A stretch of 64,000 nucleotides of DNA from Cryptomeria japonica (GCF_030272615.1 NW_026729256.1:1-64000); one strand, 5' to 3'; numbered from the stretch's first letter, positions 22,022 through 35,755 are shown. The notes: a model not told the origin generated them from the sequence alone. Made by a program: numbers and translations.

Positions 22022-22699
22022 ACACAACCTATAAATTCAACCTTAATCTAACCCTAATTGAACCCTAACTCTTATTCAACTATGATCCTAATTGGATTCT
22101 AGCATGAATCTTAACCCCAATAAAACTTTGCTTCCAATTTAACCTTAACCCTAATTGAACTCTTATACGAACCCTAACTATAATTAAACCCTTTCCACAA
22201 TCAAATCCCATCTCTAATTAATTATAACATTAATCCTTAACCCTAATCTCTCTACTTTAATGTTGATCCTAAACTCAACTCTAACCATACATTTGAACCC
22301 TAACTACAACTTCAACCCTAATCTACACCTAATTCAACCCTATTTTTAAACTTAACCCTAACCCTAATTGAACTATAATCTCAATTAAACTCTAATCCTA
22401 ACCCTAATCGAGCCCAAACCCTAATCCTAATTGAAGTGTAAGACTAATTTAACCCTAACCCTAATGTAATTGAAACACAACCCTAATGCTAACCATAATT
22501 TAACTCTAGCACTAATTGTAATTGAACCCTTATTATAAGCTAACCCTAAAATTAACCCTTACCATAATTACTAAACCCTATTTTGAACCCGAACCATAAC
22601 CCTAAAGTAACCTTAATTGTAAATCCATCCCAACCTTAAGCATATCCCAATCTTTATGCTAACATAACCCATAAACCCATTTGAACCCTAACACTAACC
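22022..22699. repeat. Degenerate CCCTAA block, unit 2
   Basis: Same word order as unit 1; differs by CTTATACGAACCC where unit 1 has CTTATATGAACCC. Confidence 0.75.
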
Positions 22700-22811
22700 T
22701 TAAATTTAAATTTAAATTTAATTTAAGATCGTAACAGTTGTTCACTTCTAGTTTTATTTGGAAAAAAGGTTTGTAAGATTTAAAGAAAAGATTTGGCTTA
22801 AAAGTATTGCT

Positions 22812-22827
22812 CCAATCTCCATTCCTT
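22812..22827. repeat. Target-site duplicate, left side, LINE copy 2
   Basis: Perfect match to 28824-28839. Confidence 0.88.
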
Positions 22828-23062
22828 TTTTTATTTTTTTAATTTTTTAATTTTTTCTGAAGCGAGATCTTCCTAGGAGGCAATACCCTTTTTTATTAAA
22901 AACTGAAAAACAAAATTACACAGTAGACAAAGCCAACCTCTCATTTATACAAATACATAATCCCATTACATATTTCTACCACCCTTTCAATAATCTCCAC
23001 AGGCATGATACCATAATTCTCTCTCATGTATCTATTGAACTTGTCCAGGCCATAATCCTTCA

Positions 23063-23767
23063 TCAGTCTTTTCTTAAACAAAGACCATGCCATTTTTGTT
23101 TCACCTTCTTCCCTTCGTCATTCAGGTTGAAATATCCCAACATGCATCTTGAATCCAGTGCAGCCCTCATCACTTCCTCGTATATATCTTCCCTCATCAT
23201 TCTCCTCACTATCCCTATAGCTGCTGAAGGTTTTCCAAGGACCTCAACGATCGGATTAAATATATTCTCCATCACCACCCTGTCATGAACGTGGCCATCG
23301 TTCTAGAAGTCGACTCTTAAAATTTGGATCACAGAGTGTTTTTCTTTGTCATTTGCCTTCTTAAAAAGGCGGCTGATCTCTTCCTCTAGCGCTTCCCTAA
23401 GTGCAAAGTCCAAAGTCCTCATCCATTCTCAACTTCTCTTTTGTTCCCTCTGTGCTCTGCAAAACACTTCTTCTCCTAATGTATCCCTTTTAGCATGATC
23501 TAGAGTCATCTCCACTGATGTCTATCCTATCCAACTACGACTTCACTCTGCCCAAAACTGCTACTGACCCGATCCTAAATCTGAACAAAATCTTACCTTA
23601 CCCAAAAAATTTGTCGTCAAAACATTATACTTTGATTTAGAAGACACAATTCTAGGCACGAATACACTTCCTTCCATGCCGCCTCTAGCTTGAGTAAGAT
23701 AAATCTCATCCAATTCTCTCAGGAGGATGTACTTCCCTATCCTCTCCCAAAATAGTACTAAACTCAT
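23063..23767 (-). pseudogene. Coding-like 3' region of LINE, copy 2
   Basis: Open segments 23767-23561 and 23278-23063 encode the same peptides as copy 1. Confidence 0.4.
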
Positions 23768-23798
23768 TCTACAGGTCTATCTCATCCAACTCGACCAT

Positions 23799-26700
23799 CT
23801 ATCTACCTTTTCTTAGACCTTCATTGGCAAGCCAATTAGATACCCTATTTCCTTCCCTATATGAATGATTGAAACGGTACTCCAAGAATTTGCTCAATTT
23901 TTATTCAATCGCTGGTAGCCATTGATTTAATTTCCAGCTGATAAAATTAGAGCGCATCACTCCATTTAACACCACTTGTGAGTCCCCTTCAATGAGAATA
24001 TTCGAAACCTCCTTGTTCACACACATCTCCAACCCATTATTGAGTGCACATATCTCTGCCTTGTTATTGGTAGCTATTCCCATCAATCCCATAATTGCAA
24101 TAATCATTTTTCCCGAATCATCCCTCAAAATAGCGCCGAACCCTGCCTTACTCGGATTTCCTTTGCTAGCTCCATTTAAATTCAACTTAAGCCAATCTGG
24201 GGTTGGTTCCCGACATCTTACTCCCTTCCTCTTAGATTGTTTATTAATGATGTTGCAGATGACTAGATCCTTCAAACCCCATTTCTCTTCCATCATTTTG
24301 TCCCATTTGGAGTAAATCTTCACTCGTTTCCCTGGAATATTCCCTTTCACCACTTCAACAATTAAATATTCCTTCAAAAAGTCCTCGTCTCTAAAAATAC
24401 TCCTATTTATTTCTTTGCATATCCGCCAAGCTACCATGGAAGGACTAGTCACCTGGATAAGTCTCCCCATTTTGAATGCTTACTCTCTGTCGGCCAGGAA
24501 AGCAAGAATTCCATTAACGTCCTATTCCTAGCCGATCTCCATTCTAACGTTTCCATCAACCGGTCCCAACATCTCACCACCAACGGACACCAAAAAAAGA
24601 GATGTTCAGCGGTTTCCTCATTCCCTCTACATAGGTAACAGATATTAGGACCTTAAATTCCCATCTCTCCTGTACCGCCTTGAACTTCTAACACCCACTC
24701 CTTATCCTCAATACAATCAATTAATGCTTTCACCCCATTCCACGAGTCTCTCTAGAACCGAGCCTTCTTTCCATTACCAATTTTACAGGACAGATGATTC
24801 AAGATTACTCTTCATCTTTCCCAGATGAACCTCCAAATCGTCAAACCTGATTCAGAGTTGGCCAAGGTAAAATTCCTTTCCAAGTCCTTCTAGTCTAAAT
24901 ATTTTTCCCTCATAAACTTGCACCAAGGTTTTTGAGGAAACATATAGTTTCCAAGCCAATTTGGCTCCCAAAGCCAGGTTCTATAGATCCATTTTCCTAA
25001 GTCGCGCTCCTCTTTCTTCCTTCACGATACACGCCGTATCCTAGTTTATTAGCATAACTCTCCTAGAATCCTTCAATCCTTCCCATAAGTTCACTTCTTT
25101 AACAACCCGTCCAACGTCCCAATGGACCGCACGATGAGCCTAAAACATGTAATGCTATAGATTGGGATCGTTGATAAAAAACATTTTATCATTTGAATCG
25201 TACCAGCCTATGAAAGCTACTTTTTCTTCCATGATTCCGCTTTAGATTGACAATTATTGATGATCTCCTCCTATAGCAACCTATTACTTCGATCGATGAA
25301 CAAGGGAACTCCCAAATATATCGAAGGGAATGATTCTGTTTGGAATTCCAATATTTTTTCAATCTTGTTTTGATTCCTTTGGCTAGTGTTAACAAGGAAC
25401 ACCTGTGACTTATTTTTATTCATGATTTGAATCGATGCCTCCACATACTCATCCAAAGTTTCCTTAATCACTACCACTTCCTGATCTGAAGCCTCCCAAA
25501 ATAAGATCGTATCATCAACAAATTGTGAATGCGAGATTGGCTCCAGGTCTCTGTGAACCCCGACTCCCTTGCAAAATCCCATCATACAGTTCTTCTTAAT
25601 GTTCCTGCCCAAAGATTCTACCATTAGAAAAAATAAGGAGGGAGATAAAGGGTCTCCTTGTCTCAATCCATTGGTGTCTCTAAAGAAACCACATGTATAA
25701 CCATTGACCAACACTAAGAAATGGGTTGATGAGATGGATTGTCGCATACAATCTAGCCATCTGCCGTGAAAACCAAATTTATCTAGGACCAAGAGGAGGA
25801 ATTCCAAATTAACCTAGTCAGACACCTTGCTCATGTATAGTTCTACCACCATCCCTTTCATATTCTCTCTTCCCATAGAGTGAAGAGTTTTCGAGACCAG
25901 GATGATACTATCGATGATTTCTCTGCCAGGGGTAAATCCGTGTTGTTCCTCCGAAATGATTTAATGTAAAATATTCTTGATCCTCAAAGCCATGGCCTTT
26001 GAGATGACTTTGTAAATAGAGTTACACAGAGAAATAGGTCTGTAATCCACTATCATCTCACAATTATACCTTTGGGGTATAAGAAAAATTATTGCGATGT
26101 TGATTTCTCTGACCAGTCTCCTCTTCTTCCTAAACTCTTCCACCATCATCCATATGTCCTCCCACCTGAAGTCCCAACATTTTTGATATACTTTTTCTAT
26201 AAAGGCATCGAGGCCTGGCACTTTATTAGGGTGAAGAAAGAATGCCGCCTCCTTGACTTCCTCCAGAGAGAAAGGCATATGCAAAGCTTCATTTTCTTCC
26301 TGGGATATGAATTGGTCTATTACTTTTAATACGTTATCCCTATATCTAACATCACCGCCTATGAAAGAACCAAGTGGGTTTTCAAAATGTTGAACTGCAA
26401 CCTTCTCAATATCATCTCCTGCTAAACAACACTGACCATTATCATCCTTGATTGCTTCAATCTTATTGATCAATCTCATAGCCTTCACCGATGAGTGAAA
26501 GAACTTTGTATTGAAGTCCCTAGGTGAAATACACATCTTCCTGGATTTGTTGCGCCAATAAATCTCCTCCCTAGCCAATACCTCCGATAGACATCCCTTC
26601 AATTCCTTTTCTTTTTTATATTCATCATTGGTCATCCCAAAGAGAATTACCTTCTCATTAAGAGAAGCAAGCTCCTCCTCTAACCTCAAATTATTTTAAA

Positions 26701-27603
26701 AAATATTCCTAAACGATTCTACATTCCACCTCCTACTTTTATCCTTAAGAAAATGTAAACGTTTAACAAAACAGAAGCTGGACATACCTTTGAATTTATT
26801 ACTTTCGTCCCACCAACTTTTTAAACTAGATTGGAATTGCCCATCTCGTCACCACATACTTTGGAATTTAAAATTCCTAGAGGACTGTGACTTGCGTACC
26901 TCAAGTTCTAACTAAATAGGGAAGTGATCGGATATAGAAATCGACAGAATGTTCGTCACCAAGGAGAATTGGCCTTCCATCCATTTCTGGCCCACCAAGA
27001 ACCGCTCTAATCTCTCCGAAATGTTGGTGAAGTTCAATCTCCTATTCATCCATGTATATTGGCCATTTTTAGGAAAAACTTCAATCACTTCGTTCTCTGC
27101 TACAAAACTTTTAAAGTCTTCCATTATTCTGTTGGTCTTCCTCAGACCACCATTTTTTTTCATTCAGGTCCAGAATAGCATTAAAGTCTCCTGCAACAAC
27201 TAGCCAGACCTTGCCAATGATTCTAATTCTCTCTGATAGTTCCTTCCAAACTCTCACCTTACCCTCTATTTTAGTCGGTCCATATACATTGATCAAAGAA
27301 AACTCCGAATTACAAGCAATAAGTTTCACTCTACAAATCATCTAATAGTCAGATGTTTCTCTAGGGGTAATCCTAACCACATGAGGATTCCATAAGATTC
27401 CCAAACCACTCGCATAGCCCTTAGCTTCTCGGAAAAAACCTTCCCATCTAGAGTAGTAATGCAAGAAACTAAGCGCCTTGTCCAAATTCAGCTTGGTTTC
27501 TTGGAGCAGAATTACGTCATTAGAGGATTTCTCTAACGAATGCCTAACCAAGCGTTTCTTGTCAAGAGTTGAAAGGCCCTTGATTCCAAGTGAGAATTCT
27601 CAT
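23799..27603 (-). pseudogene. LINE ORF2, copy 2
   Basis: Same domain order and shared lesions as copy 1. Private changes include TPDWLK in RNase H (Gly to Asp), RDFNTKFF and DQFISQ in the RT upstream region, and FLVGQK in the endonuclease. It has Ala in VAGDFNAIL and Tyr in YSRWEGFF, shared with copy 3 but not with copies 1 and 4. Confidence 0.85.
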
Positions 27604-27689
27604 TGTCCTCCAATGGAGGATTTACCTCCCTTGGATCTTCTCAAAAAGTTGACCACACCGATGATTCCTTTCTCCTTAGCCCCGTCCTC

Positions 27690-28768
27690 TCATTTTTGCT
27701 TGTTACTCCTCCTCCCTCTATTACCTTTGGTTCTCCCCAATAGAGCATTAGTCGATTGGTTAATGGATATCGGGTCGATAATGTCCAAGAAATCTTCATC
27801 ATCAAATTCCTCTACCAACCTCACATCATATTCCACTTCCGTGTCTGACAGGCCCGTTTGAGCCTCCTGAGATTTGCCAGGGGCCTTATCTTGCTCAATG
27901 ATCCTATTTGTGGGGGAAATTTCATCGTGATTTTAAATTTCCCTGTTCTACTCCCTCTTCTTTTCTCCATTCGCTTCTTTGATGACCAGAGCCCTTGACG
28001 GGATTATTGACTCATTTCTTGGTGTCGTAATTGCCTTCTCAATCATCTCATGACTCCCGTTCTTCATAAGTCATCTCTTAGCCGACCCAACAAATATTTT
28101 GCAATTTTCTCTCATGTGAGACCTACTTCCACATCTTTCACAAAGGCACTTGTCGACTTCCACTTCAATTTTCTGCATCCATATCCTACCGTTCGATGTC
28201 AATCAAATCTTTGGGGGAACCCTTCTAACTTCAACGATTTTGATTCTGAATACAAATAAGAGTCATTTTCCACCAACCTCTCATCTATTTATAGTGTCCC
28301 CAAAGTTCTACCTATTTTCTCCATGCTACTTTCTCCCCAATATTCGATCCGTAAATTATACAGCCAAATCCAAATAGGGTAGTCATACGGGGCCAATGGC
28401 ACTGGGTCGAAATTTGGAAACCACGATTGCATATATAAAGGATAATTTTTGACAATCCAATTACCGTGGTGAAGGGTCTCCTCTTTCTCTTCCACCTCTG
28501 TAAAAATAACAATGAAGAATCCCCTTGGTATGAATTAAGCCACTACCTTGGCTTTCCAATTCTCCTTAATCCAATATTTAATCTACCTTCTCTCGTATCT
28601 AGATCGTACTACCCTTCGGATAACCACTAGTTCCACCCATAGTTCTATATTTTCTTCAATATCATCTGACATATTAATCTCGACCAAGTCTGCTTCCACT
28701 TCCCTCCGCATTTTTCGACTTGATCCCACCAGTTTCTCCTCCGCGAACATTTCTTGCGGATCCACCAT
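27690..28768 (-). pseudogene. LINE ORF1, copy 2
   Basis: An additional C-to-T-type change turns a Gln codon into a stop after VRSRYERR (28583-28585), so the first block is only 61 residues. The DUF4283 core has Tyr where the others have Cys (APYDYPIWIW). Zinc knuckle at 28101-28142 intact. Confidence 0.8.
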
Positions 28769-28823
28769 TATTCCAGAACGGTTCTCTCAGACTCTCCCTC
28801 ATCCTCTCCGCTATATAAATATC

Positions 28824-28839
28824 CCAATCTCCATTCCTT
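28824..28839. repeat. Target-site duplicate, right side, LINE copy 2
   Basis: Perfect match to 22812-22827. Confidence 0.88.
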
Positions 28840-29568
28840 GTTATAATATCCTGTCATTTAATTTCACACATTATTAATGTTTATATATAAAGATCACGTT
28901 TCTAAATGAAAATTTTAATTAAAAAAGGAATTATAATTTTAAAAAAAAAATCTAATAAAATAGATTAAAAATTTTAATTTCTTAATTTTAATATTTTGAA
29001 AAATTTGATATTTATCTATAATTTAATTTTGAAAGAAAAAATATATTTTATATTAAAAATGAAGAATTTTTTTGTTTGTAAATTTTCTCTATGCTTTTAA
29101 AATTGAGGTTCAAAAAATAAATTTCAAGCTAAATATTAGGGAAGAATTATTTCGATAACTCCTAAGATTATGATTTTCTATTTTATGTAAGTTTTTCTTA
29201 TATTATAGCTTTGTACATAAATTTAAAAGCTTAATGCTTTATATCTATACAATATTATATATTTATATTTTATTACACATCCCTTCCATTTTACTATTAA
29301 AAATGGTCCCAATAAACCTCTCACCAGAAGAGTAAATTTGGGTGATGTTAATGTCTCAGTCCATTGCCAATTCCTCTAATGAGAATAAAAATTTGTTTTA
29401 AGAGCGTATTGTTTAAATTTTAAAACCTGACCTTTTCTATAGAAGGGAATGGTTATCTAGCTCTTAGAATGCACCAAATATCTATTATGATGTATTTATC
29501 ATGTACAAACGATAATAATGTCTTAATGTATTCTAGAGACTAAGACTGGGTCCCATGGAGGGGGGCTA
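28840..29568. other. AT-rich spacer, unit 3
   Basis: Counterpart of 1372-2100; nothing recognisable. An A run near 28940 differs slightly in composition from units 1 and 2. Confidence 0.6.
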
Positions 29569-29825
29569 CCTAAAACATAGAGCTGGAGCTGCTAAGATTT
29601 TTTAGGAATATTTTAATGTTGGCGGTCCCATAAATTTTGTTTTGCACTTCAGCTTAAAAATTTAAGATCGTAAATTTAAGGATGCTATGAACTTTGTAGT
29701 TGAGATCAACTTAAGTTTAAACTGCTGCAAATTGGTGGTAAATAAATTTAATTATTTTCCTAAAATTTATATGATTGACAAATGACATAATATATTCCTA
29801 AGCTCGTGGAGCTCTATTTTTTAGG
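29569..29825. repeat. Imperfect inverted repeat, unit 3
   Basis: Arms unchanged; one internal substitution (ATTTTAATGTTGG for ATTTTAAAGTTGG). Confidence 0.35.
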
Positions 29826-29852
29826 AAAAGATTCTAAAACCTCTGGGCTGAT

Positions 29853-30983
29853 ATGGCAGAATTCATCATGAGATACATCACCCTGGATGGTAGATGTGCT
29901 AGCATTTTCTCACATCATTTTAATATCTTAAACCATTTTAGGCACGGTATATTGATTTCTATTCCCTTTTATTTGGTTTCGTCCTTGGGGAATAGTTTAG
30001 TTAAACATTTTGAAAACCAGGATAACCCTATGATTCATGAAGGGCTTATCTTGTTGATTATGGAATACGCCCAAGATCATGAAGTGAAACCCTCCCCCAT
30101 TGATAAAACCCACATTTCCTCCTCTAACCCTGATGTGCAGTTGGTTTCTGATACAAAGATGCATGAGGATGACAGTCGTACTGCCATGGATTGGCGTGAT
30201 AGCAAAGATATGGAGCACCCTGAGTATAGACCAAAGAAATAAGGGGAGCTTATGGTGACCCTGGGAACTAACGGTAGCAGGAAAATCAATCCTCCAAGGT
30301 GGGCGACAAGTAAGTTCAAATCTGGTAGCAGGAAAATGCAAGACCTGGAGCCACCCACCAAAAGGAAAATGAAACTAACCAAACCTAGTGGGTCCAAAGT
30401 CCTGGACCATGAGATTAGGTTGGACATCCCTATCAATGTGGATGATGAGAAACATGGGTTTGAGAACAAACAAAATTAAGGTAAGATAAAGGAGGAGAGG
30501 GTGATGGGAAATTCCCTATTGGAGGCTACTAGAAGTCAGGAGATCTGTTGGAAGTGGGTGGAGAAGGAAATTGGATCCCTAAAAGATGGTATTAAAGGAA
30601 TTGTTGAGACTTTCACGGAATCCCTTGGGCCCAATAAAACTGAGAAGATCATGAGTATGATCCAGAAAATTTCTCAAGATGTGGAAACTATGAAGGTTGA
30701 CCAAGAGCACAGAATTGAGAAGATGGAAGAGGATGCGAGTGAGATCAAAGAAAACCTGAACAATTTGGTGGAAATCAGTAGGCAGATGATGAACAATAGT
30801 GCTGATGGTTTGGAAAAAAATAATTCCATGATAACTGATTATAGAACCAGGACCAACACCAGTGAGCCTCCCTTGGGGGAAAAGCAGAAAAAGATTGCAT
30901 CGGAGGGTGGAAAGAGTGCTACTGGTGGGAAGACTAGCTCGGGTCCTTGCACTAGAACCAGGAGCCGAACCCAGGGCCAGTGA
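29853..30983 (+). pseudogene. Unrecognised coiled-coil coding relic, unit 3
   Basis: Same two internal stops. Lys to Asn in the coiled coil (EIKENLNNL), a change shared with units 4 and 5. Confidence 0.5.
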
Positions 30984-31258
30984 ACCTCCAGATTCGTCAT
31001 GGAGGATTTGGAGAAAATCAATAAGAGGATTATTTAGAAAAATGCTAAATTGATTCACTCTCTTAGTTGAGTGCTTTGCCTTGTTTTTTGGTTTAGCTGG
31101 TTTTTGTTTTTTGGCTTTTTGTCTGTGTGGGGTTTGTACCCTGTTTTGCTTAGTTTTTCGGTCGGGTTGGCTGCTGGCCTTGGTCTGTAATACTCTGGGT
31201 TTCAGGTCCCTGTAAAACTTGTTTATCTTTATAAAAAACATTACCCAAAAAGTAAGGC
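30984..31258 (+). other. T-rich tail of the coding relic, unit 3
   Basis: As in unit 1; no gene seen. Confidence 0.35.
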
Positions 31259-31447
31259 AATCCCATTGATTAAAGGATTAAAAGGGATGGTGCAAAGTGA
31301 TAAAATTGGTTTTTAGTTGTTGTGTGGCTTTGCTCATATTGTTGACAGTAATATCATGCCTATCAAAAGTTGTGCCGAAGTCCTTGGTTATGCTCAGGCT
31401 ACTAGTCAAGTCATTCATTCCATTCCTATGCCTACATCCTTGTCTAG

Positions 31448-31870
31448 TGTGCTCATATTTACATCTTCTATCATAGTGTTCCACCTCCGTACTCTTAACC
31501 TCAACCTTCATACAACAATGTTACTCCTCCATCACAATCCAATATGTCCAATTTCAATCCATCCACTGAAGCAACCATCAATAACTTAGCTCAAACTGTT
31601 TCATTCCTACAACAACAGTTGGCTTCCATTACCCAATCCAAGTTTAATGTGCCCACATTTAATGTAGCGAGCCCATTATTTGATGGCATTGTCTTAGTTG
31701 TCCCTCCTAAACATGTGGAAGTCTCTCAATTAGAGCTTTATAATGGAAAAAGTGATCCCTTGAATCATATGAAAATATTTCAAACTTTATGTAGTGACTT
31801 TCCTCACGATCAAAGACTTATAATGGTGAATCTAGACGTGATGTTTGGAGAAGTTATTAATGGTAATTGA
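31448..31870 (+). pseudogene. gag relic, unit 3
   Basis: Differs from units 1-2 by Ser in TVSFLQ (shared with units 4-5) and by a private GIVLVVPP. Confidence 0.55.
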
Positions 31871-33694
31871 TGTTTAGTCGAGTTTGAATTGGCAAATGTT
31901 GATTCAACCCCCGTCTTAATATATCGTGTTCCATTTGGGTGGATAGTAGTAGAATACGATGGTGGAGGAAAGGTTGGTTGAGAGAATTGGATTTTTTCTT
32001 GGAGGAGGGATGGAGATTAAGATGATGTATTAGAAAAATGAGAATTAATATTGAAGATGAGAGATGAAACTGGATTTAGGATTGAAACTGGAAAAATAGG
32101 ATGATGGATAAAATCTTGGTTAAGATAGATAGATAATTATTCAGAGGAGGGAATATAGATTAACGCGATTGATTGGAAATGAACTTTTTATTTAGAAGGA
32201 TGGATGAAAGGTTGGTTGTGAATGTTAACTCATCTTCCTTAATCAAATCTTCCTCATTTTAGAAACATAATCTTCTTCATACGTTAACTCATTTCCATCT
32301 TAGATATTGCTTCTTCTTTCATTAGTTAACTCAATCTTTAAAATAGGACCTTTATGTGCCCATTTATCCATCATGTAAATAAATAATTTATTATTATCCT
32401 CTCACAGACTCAAAATGGAAAAAAATCATTTTGTAGTTGAGTTGATTCAATGTCATCATTCTTATCCTTATCATCTATTGATTTTTTATTATAAAACTAT
32501 AAATAAGATCCTTTCCCCACCCTTTTAGAATCACATTTTATGCAAATTCATTTTATGACATATGTTATGATGTGAGGATCAAGCATCCACATACTTTCAA
32601 GGTGAACAACATCAACGCATCTTTCTTTCTGAGATTTGTAATGATATTGGTAAATAGGATTTATATTTAATTTCTTTTTTATGTTTTTGAGTATTTGTAT
32701 TTCTTATTTTCCAATTTCCACGCAATAAAAGTTCCAAGAAAAATAAAGGAGAAGTTGGGTGCTCTGATCCAAAAACAACATAGAATGAAAAGGATAAGAA
32801 CAAAATTATCTCAGTTGAGGAGGAAGAGGAAGAGGTGAAGAAATTTAAGCACAATACTTGCAACAAAAGTTTCATAGAGAGTCAGAAGGGATAAAATATA
32901 AAAAATAAAAACTATGGAAAAAAAAAGGGCCAATAATAAGAAAATGGAAAATATCAAAGCTTAGACACATAAGAAGAAAGATAAAAATAAATCCATATTT
33001 TTCCTTGTATAGATCACTTTATAGACTAGGAAAATCATTGGAAGTAGCACAGCTATATAGAATATTTTTTGTAGAGAATGAAAGATCGTTATCCAAGTCA
33101 TATTGGACTTCATTGGGAGTAGTAATTATGTAATGGTAGATATAATATAGGAATTTTTGAAGGAAATGATTGACACCATTAAGGAAAAAGGAGAGAAGGC
33201 AACACAACTATTGGATAACATTTGGACAAGTGCCTTCAGAATTAAACTTGTTCCTAAGTAATAGATCACAAAAAGAGATCTATAAAAAAAGGAGCTTATG
33301 TATAAGTAGATAGTAGATACTCTTTGTTCTTAAAATGATGAGGCCAAGCAAAGAGTGAGAAGTGAGACCATGGAGTCCACTAAAAGGCCCATGCTAGCCT
33401 ACTAGCTAAGAGAAGAGTGTCGTGGTAGAAGAAGATAATATAAACAAAACGTAATATATTGTTTATGGTATAATAGGAATAAGTATAGATGAATTAGTCA
33501 AGGAGATCTAGGATGACACTACACAAACAGAGGAGGATATAAATATAATACAGATTGTGATATCAAGACCTAGATGAACAAACAATACAAACAAAAAATA
33601 AATAAATAAAGGAGGAACATAATTGAAAGAGATAAACAAACGTTACAAGATATATTGCATGATAAATGAGAGGATAAAAAAATAGAGGATCTAG
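31871..33694. other. AT- and purine-rich spacer, unit 3
   Basis: Counterpart of 4403-6226; carries the ACGATGGTGG and TAACGCGATTG variants; no gene seen. Confidence 0.5.
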
Positions 33695-34147
33695 AACACA
33701 GGTCGCGCACGAGAGTTACTACTAGAAGCGATGTTAAGCAAAAACGAGCGGACGAGAGTTACAACACAGGTCGCGCACTTCACATAAAAGAACGCCCTCG
33801 GGTAACAAGTGGTAGTTGTTAACACAAAACAGCAGTCGTTTACGAGGAGAATGACATGCATGAAGTGCGAGAACTTTAAAAGACAATCCAAGAAACGCAT
33901 TAAATCTAATTTTAGCTCTAAATGCACGAGGAAAAAGGATAAAAATAGATAAATATGTATCTCGCAAAACCGTGCACTATATAAAATTCCAGTGGCATGC
34001 AAAAAGCCTGTTGCAACTGAATGACAACCATGAAAGTTTTGTATGCAGCAGATTCAGATTGAGCTATATATTGTCCCAGAAGCGAGGGAAACATTAATAG
34101 AGCATTTGGTTCAGTCGGTGATTTCAATAGAGCAGTTGATTCCAAGC
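33695..34147 (+). promoter_or_regulatory. Promoter and leader of inhibitor gene, unit 3
   Basis: TATA box at 33978-33986; RY words at 33856-33863 and 33996-34001. Two single-base changes: GTTACTACTAG near 33717 and GTTGCAACTGAATG just before the upstream ORF. Confidence 0.6.
34021..34062 (+). other. Upstream ORF (13 codons), unit 3
   Basis: Same 13-codon frame ahead of the inhibitor start at 34148. Confidence 0.4.
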
Positions 34148-34705
34148 ATGGCGTCCTACAGAAGTGGTCTCTTGTGCGCAATCATGTTTTTAGCAATTCA
34201 TGGAGGCTGGGCTCAGACTTCCGATACAATTAGTAATGCCTGCAGTAATGCCTTATATACACACTTTTGCGTTTCATCATTGTCCAAAGCTTCTGGGGCT
34301 TTGGAGGCAGATTTAACCCAGCTTTCTGTTATTGCAGTCCGTTTGTCTAGTGAAGTAGCGAAACCTGTTTCTAGGTTTATAGAAAAGCTCAAAAAAAGAA
34401 ATCCCAATGTCTCGGCTCTTGAAGACTGCTCAGATCTGTTGAAGGATACAAGGGAACAGCTTCATGATTCACAGTCAGAACTAAAGCAATTGTCTAATGT
34501 CAATTTCATGGAATATGTAGAAGATGTGCTCACAAGGCTGAGTGGTGTGGAGACTAATCAGGATACATGTTTGAGTGGGTTGAAAGAAAGCAATGTTCCT
34601 GCAACCTTGGTTTCCAGTGTAAAAGATAATACAGATAATCTGACCATGTTGATTAGTGATGCTCTAGCTGTTGTTAGCACTCTTCGGCAACAGGGACACA
34701 TTTGA
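34148..34705 (+). CDS. Pectin methylesterase/invertase inhibitor-like protein, copy 3 (V15L, K44S)
   Basis: Intact 185-residue variant of copy 1. Val15 to Leu lies in the signal-peptide core and should be neutral. Lys44 to Ser, three residues after Cys41 in the N-terminal hairpin, needs two base changes (AAA to TCA) and removes a charge in a region that packs against the bundle or the target enzyme in known inhibitors. Both changes are shared only with copy 5. Cysteines and sequons are unchanged. Confidence 0.88.
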   Translation: MASYRSGLLCAIMFLAIHGGWAQTSDTISNACSNALYTHFCVSSLSKASGALEADLTQLSVIAVRLSSEVAKPVSRFIEKLKKRNPNVSALEDCSDLLKDTREQLHDSQSELKQLSNVNFMEYVEDVLTRLSGVETNQDTCLSGLKESNVPATLVSSVKDNTDNLTMLISDALAVVSTLRQQGHI

Positions 34706-35755
34706 CTACTTTAGAAAACAGCTAAACATATTGGCTGTTGGCTTGTGAGGAGGGATATATATAGCAGATAACACATATTTGGTGTTCAAGCTTCATCTTT
34801 GGTTACTTCTTTTGTTTGTGAGATACATCATTGTGCTATTTAGATACCATTTTTGGTAACATACAAATGGAATGTTTGTGATTCAAGAAATGTTTTAAAT
34901 GTTGTTATTGTGTTTGATTTTAGAAATATATTTGTAAGATATATTATTGAATTTTAATTTGTTTTGAACATTTATCTTATAGTTTGTATGAATTATTTTC
35001 TTTTTCTGATGTTTTATAATGGAATTTAGATTCTTTTATATTTCATGATAAGTATAATTTTAATAAATTAACTACGATCAATGAAAAAGAAATTACTAAT
35101 GAAATGCTTGAAAATCTTGCAGTAAGTATGGTGTACCCTGCATCACTGAGTATTGAAATATTGAAATAAATTAAATTAAATGATGAATTATATTTATATT
35201 ATAAATTAATCGAAAGATTATAATTTTTCAAGAGAGTGATCTGGATACTCATTCTTAAAAACACAAAATTTACTGGCATCTATATAATACAGTTTTTCCA
35301 ATAAATCAATATATTTACTACAGTTTTCACTTGTCTGTAATTTTCAAATAAATTTTCACTTTTATCAAAAAAGACTTAATGAAATGCGGATCGCCTAATG
35401 TAACTGACATTATCCTCAGATAATGTAACTGCCATCTTAATGAATTGTACCAACGGTGACGTGGAAGACCAACTGGTTCATCTTCATCATCGTCTCTTTA
35501 AAATCGCTCCTATCTATGTTAGAATAATTGCTACTATTTCATTTTCTTCAGCTGCAGGTTTGGACACTTGCTTTCCGGTCCTCCAAGCGAGCTCTTGGAC
35601 TTACACCAAATAGGCAACGACATTTTGCTATGAAGATCAGTTAATGCAAGAACCCTCTCGCCTCTCTCAGTATAGTAGTTTCAAAACTGATAGGATATAT
35701 TTGTAATTGAATATGCATCCTCTTCATTTGCACGGGCAAATAACTCTACAACTAA
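34706..35755. other. 3' flank of inhibitor gene, unit 3
   Basis: As unit 1; AATGAAATGCGG replaces AATGGAATGCGG near 35380. Hairpin at 35407-35426. Confidence 0.5.

Larger units (their letters stand above)
13735..27468. repeat. Tandem unit 2 (13,734 bp)
   Basis: Second copy, exactly the same length as unit 1. It groups with unit 1 at many sites between unit positions 500 and 5400, but with unit 3 at endonuclease sites near the unit end. Confidence 0.97.
22828..28823 (-). mobile_element. Full-length L1-type LINE, copy 2
   Basis: Same 5,996-bp element at the same site as copy 1, across the unit 2/unit 3 boundary. Its tail region reads CTGAAAAACAAAATT at about 22902 where copy 1 has an uninterrupted A run. 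Confidence 0.92.

Noticed and set aside
30579-31241. Minus-strand 220-residue open frame (also 58046-58708)
   Set aside because: Antisense to the coiled-coil relic; open to this length in only two of five copies and without domain features.
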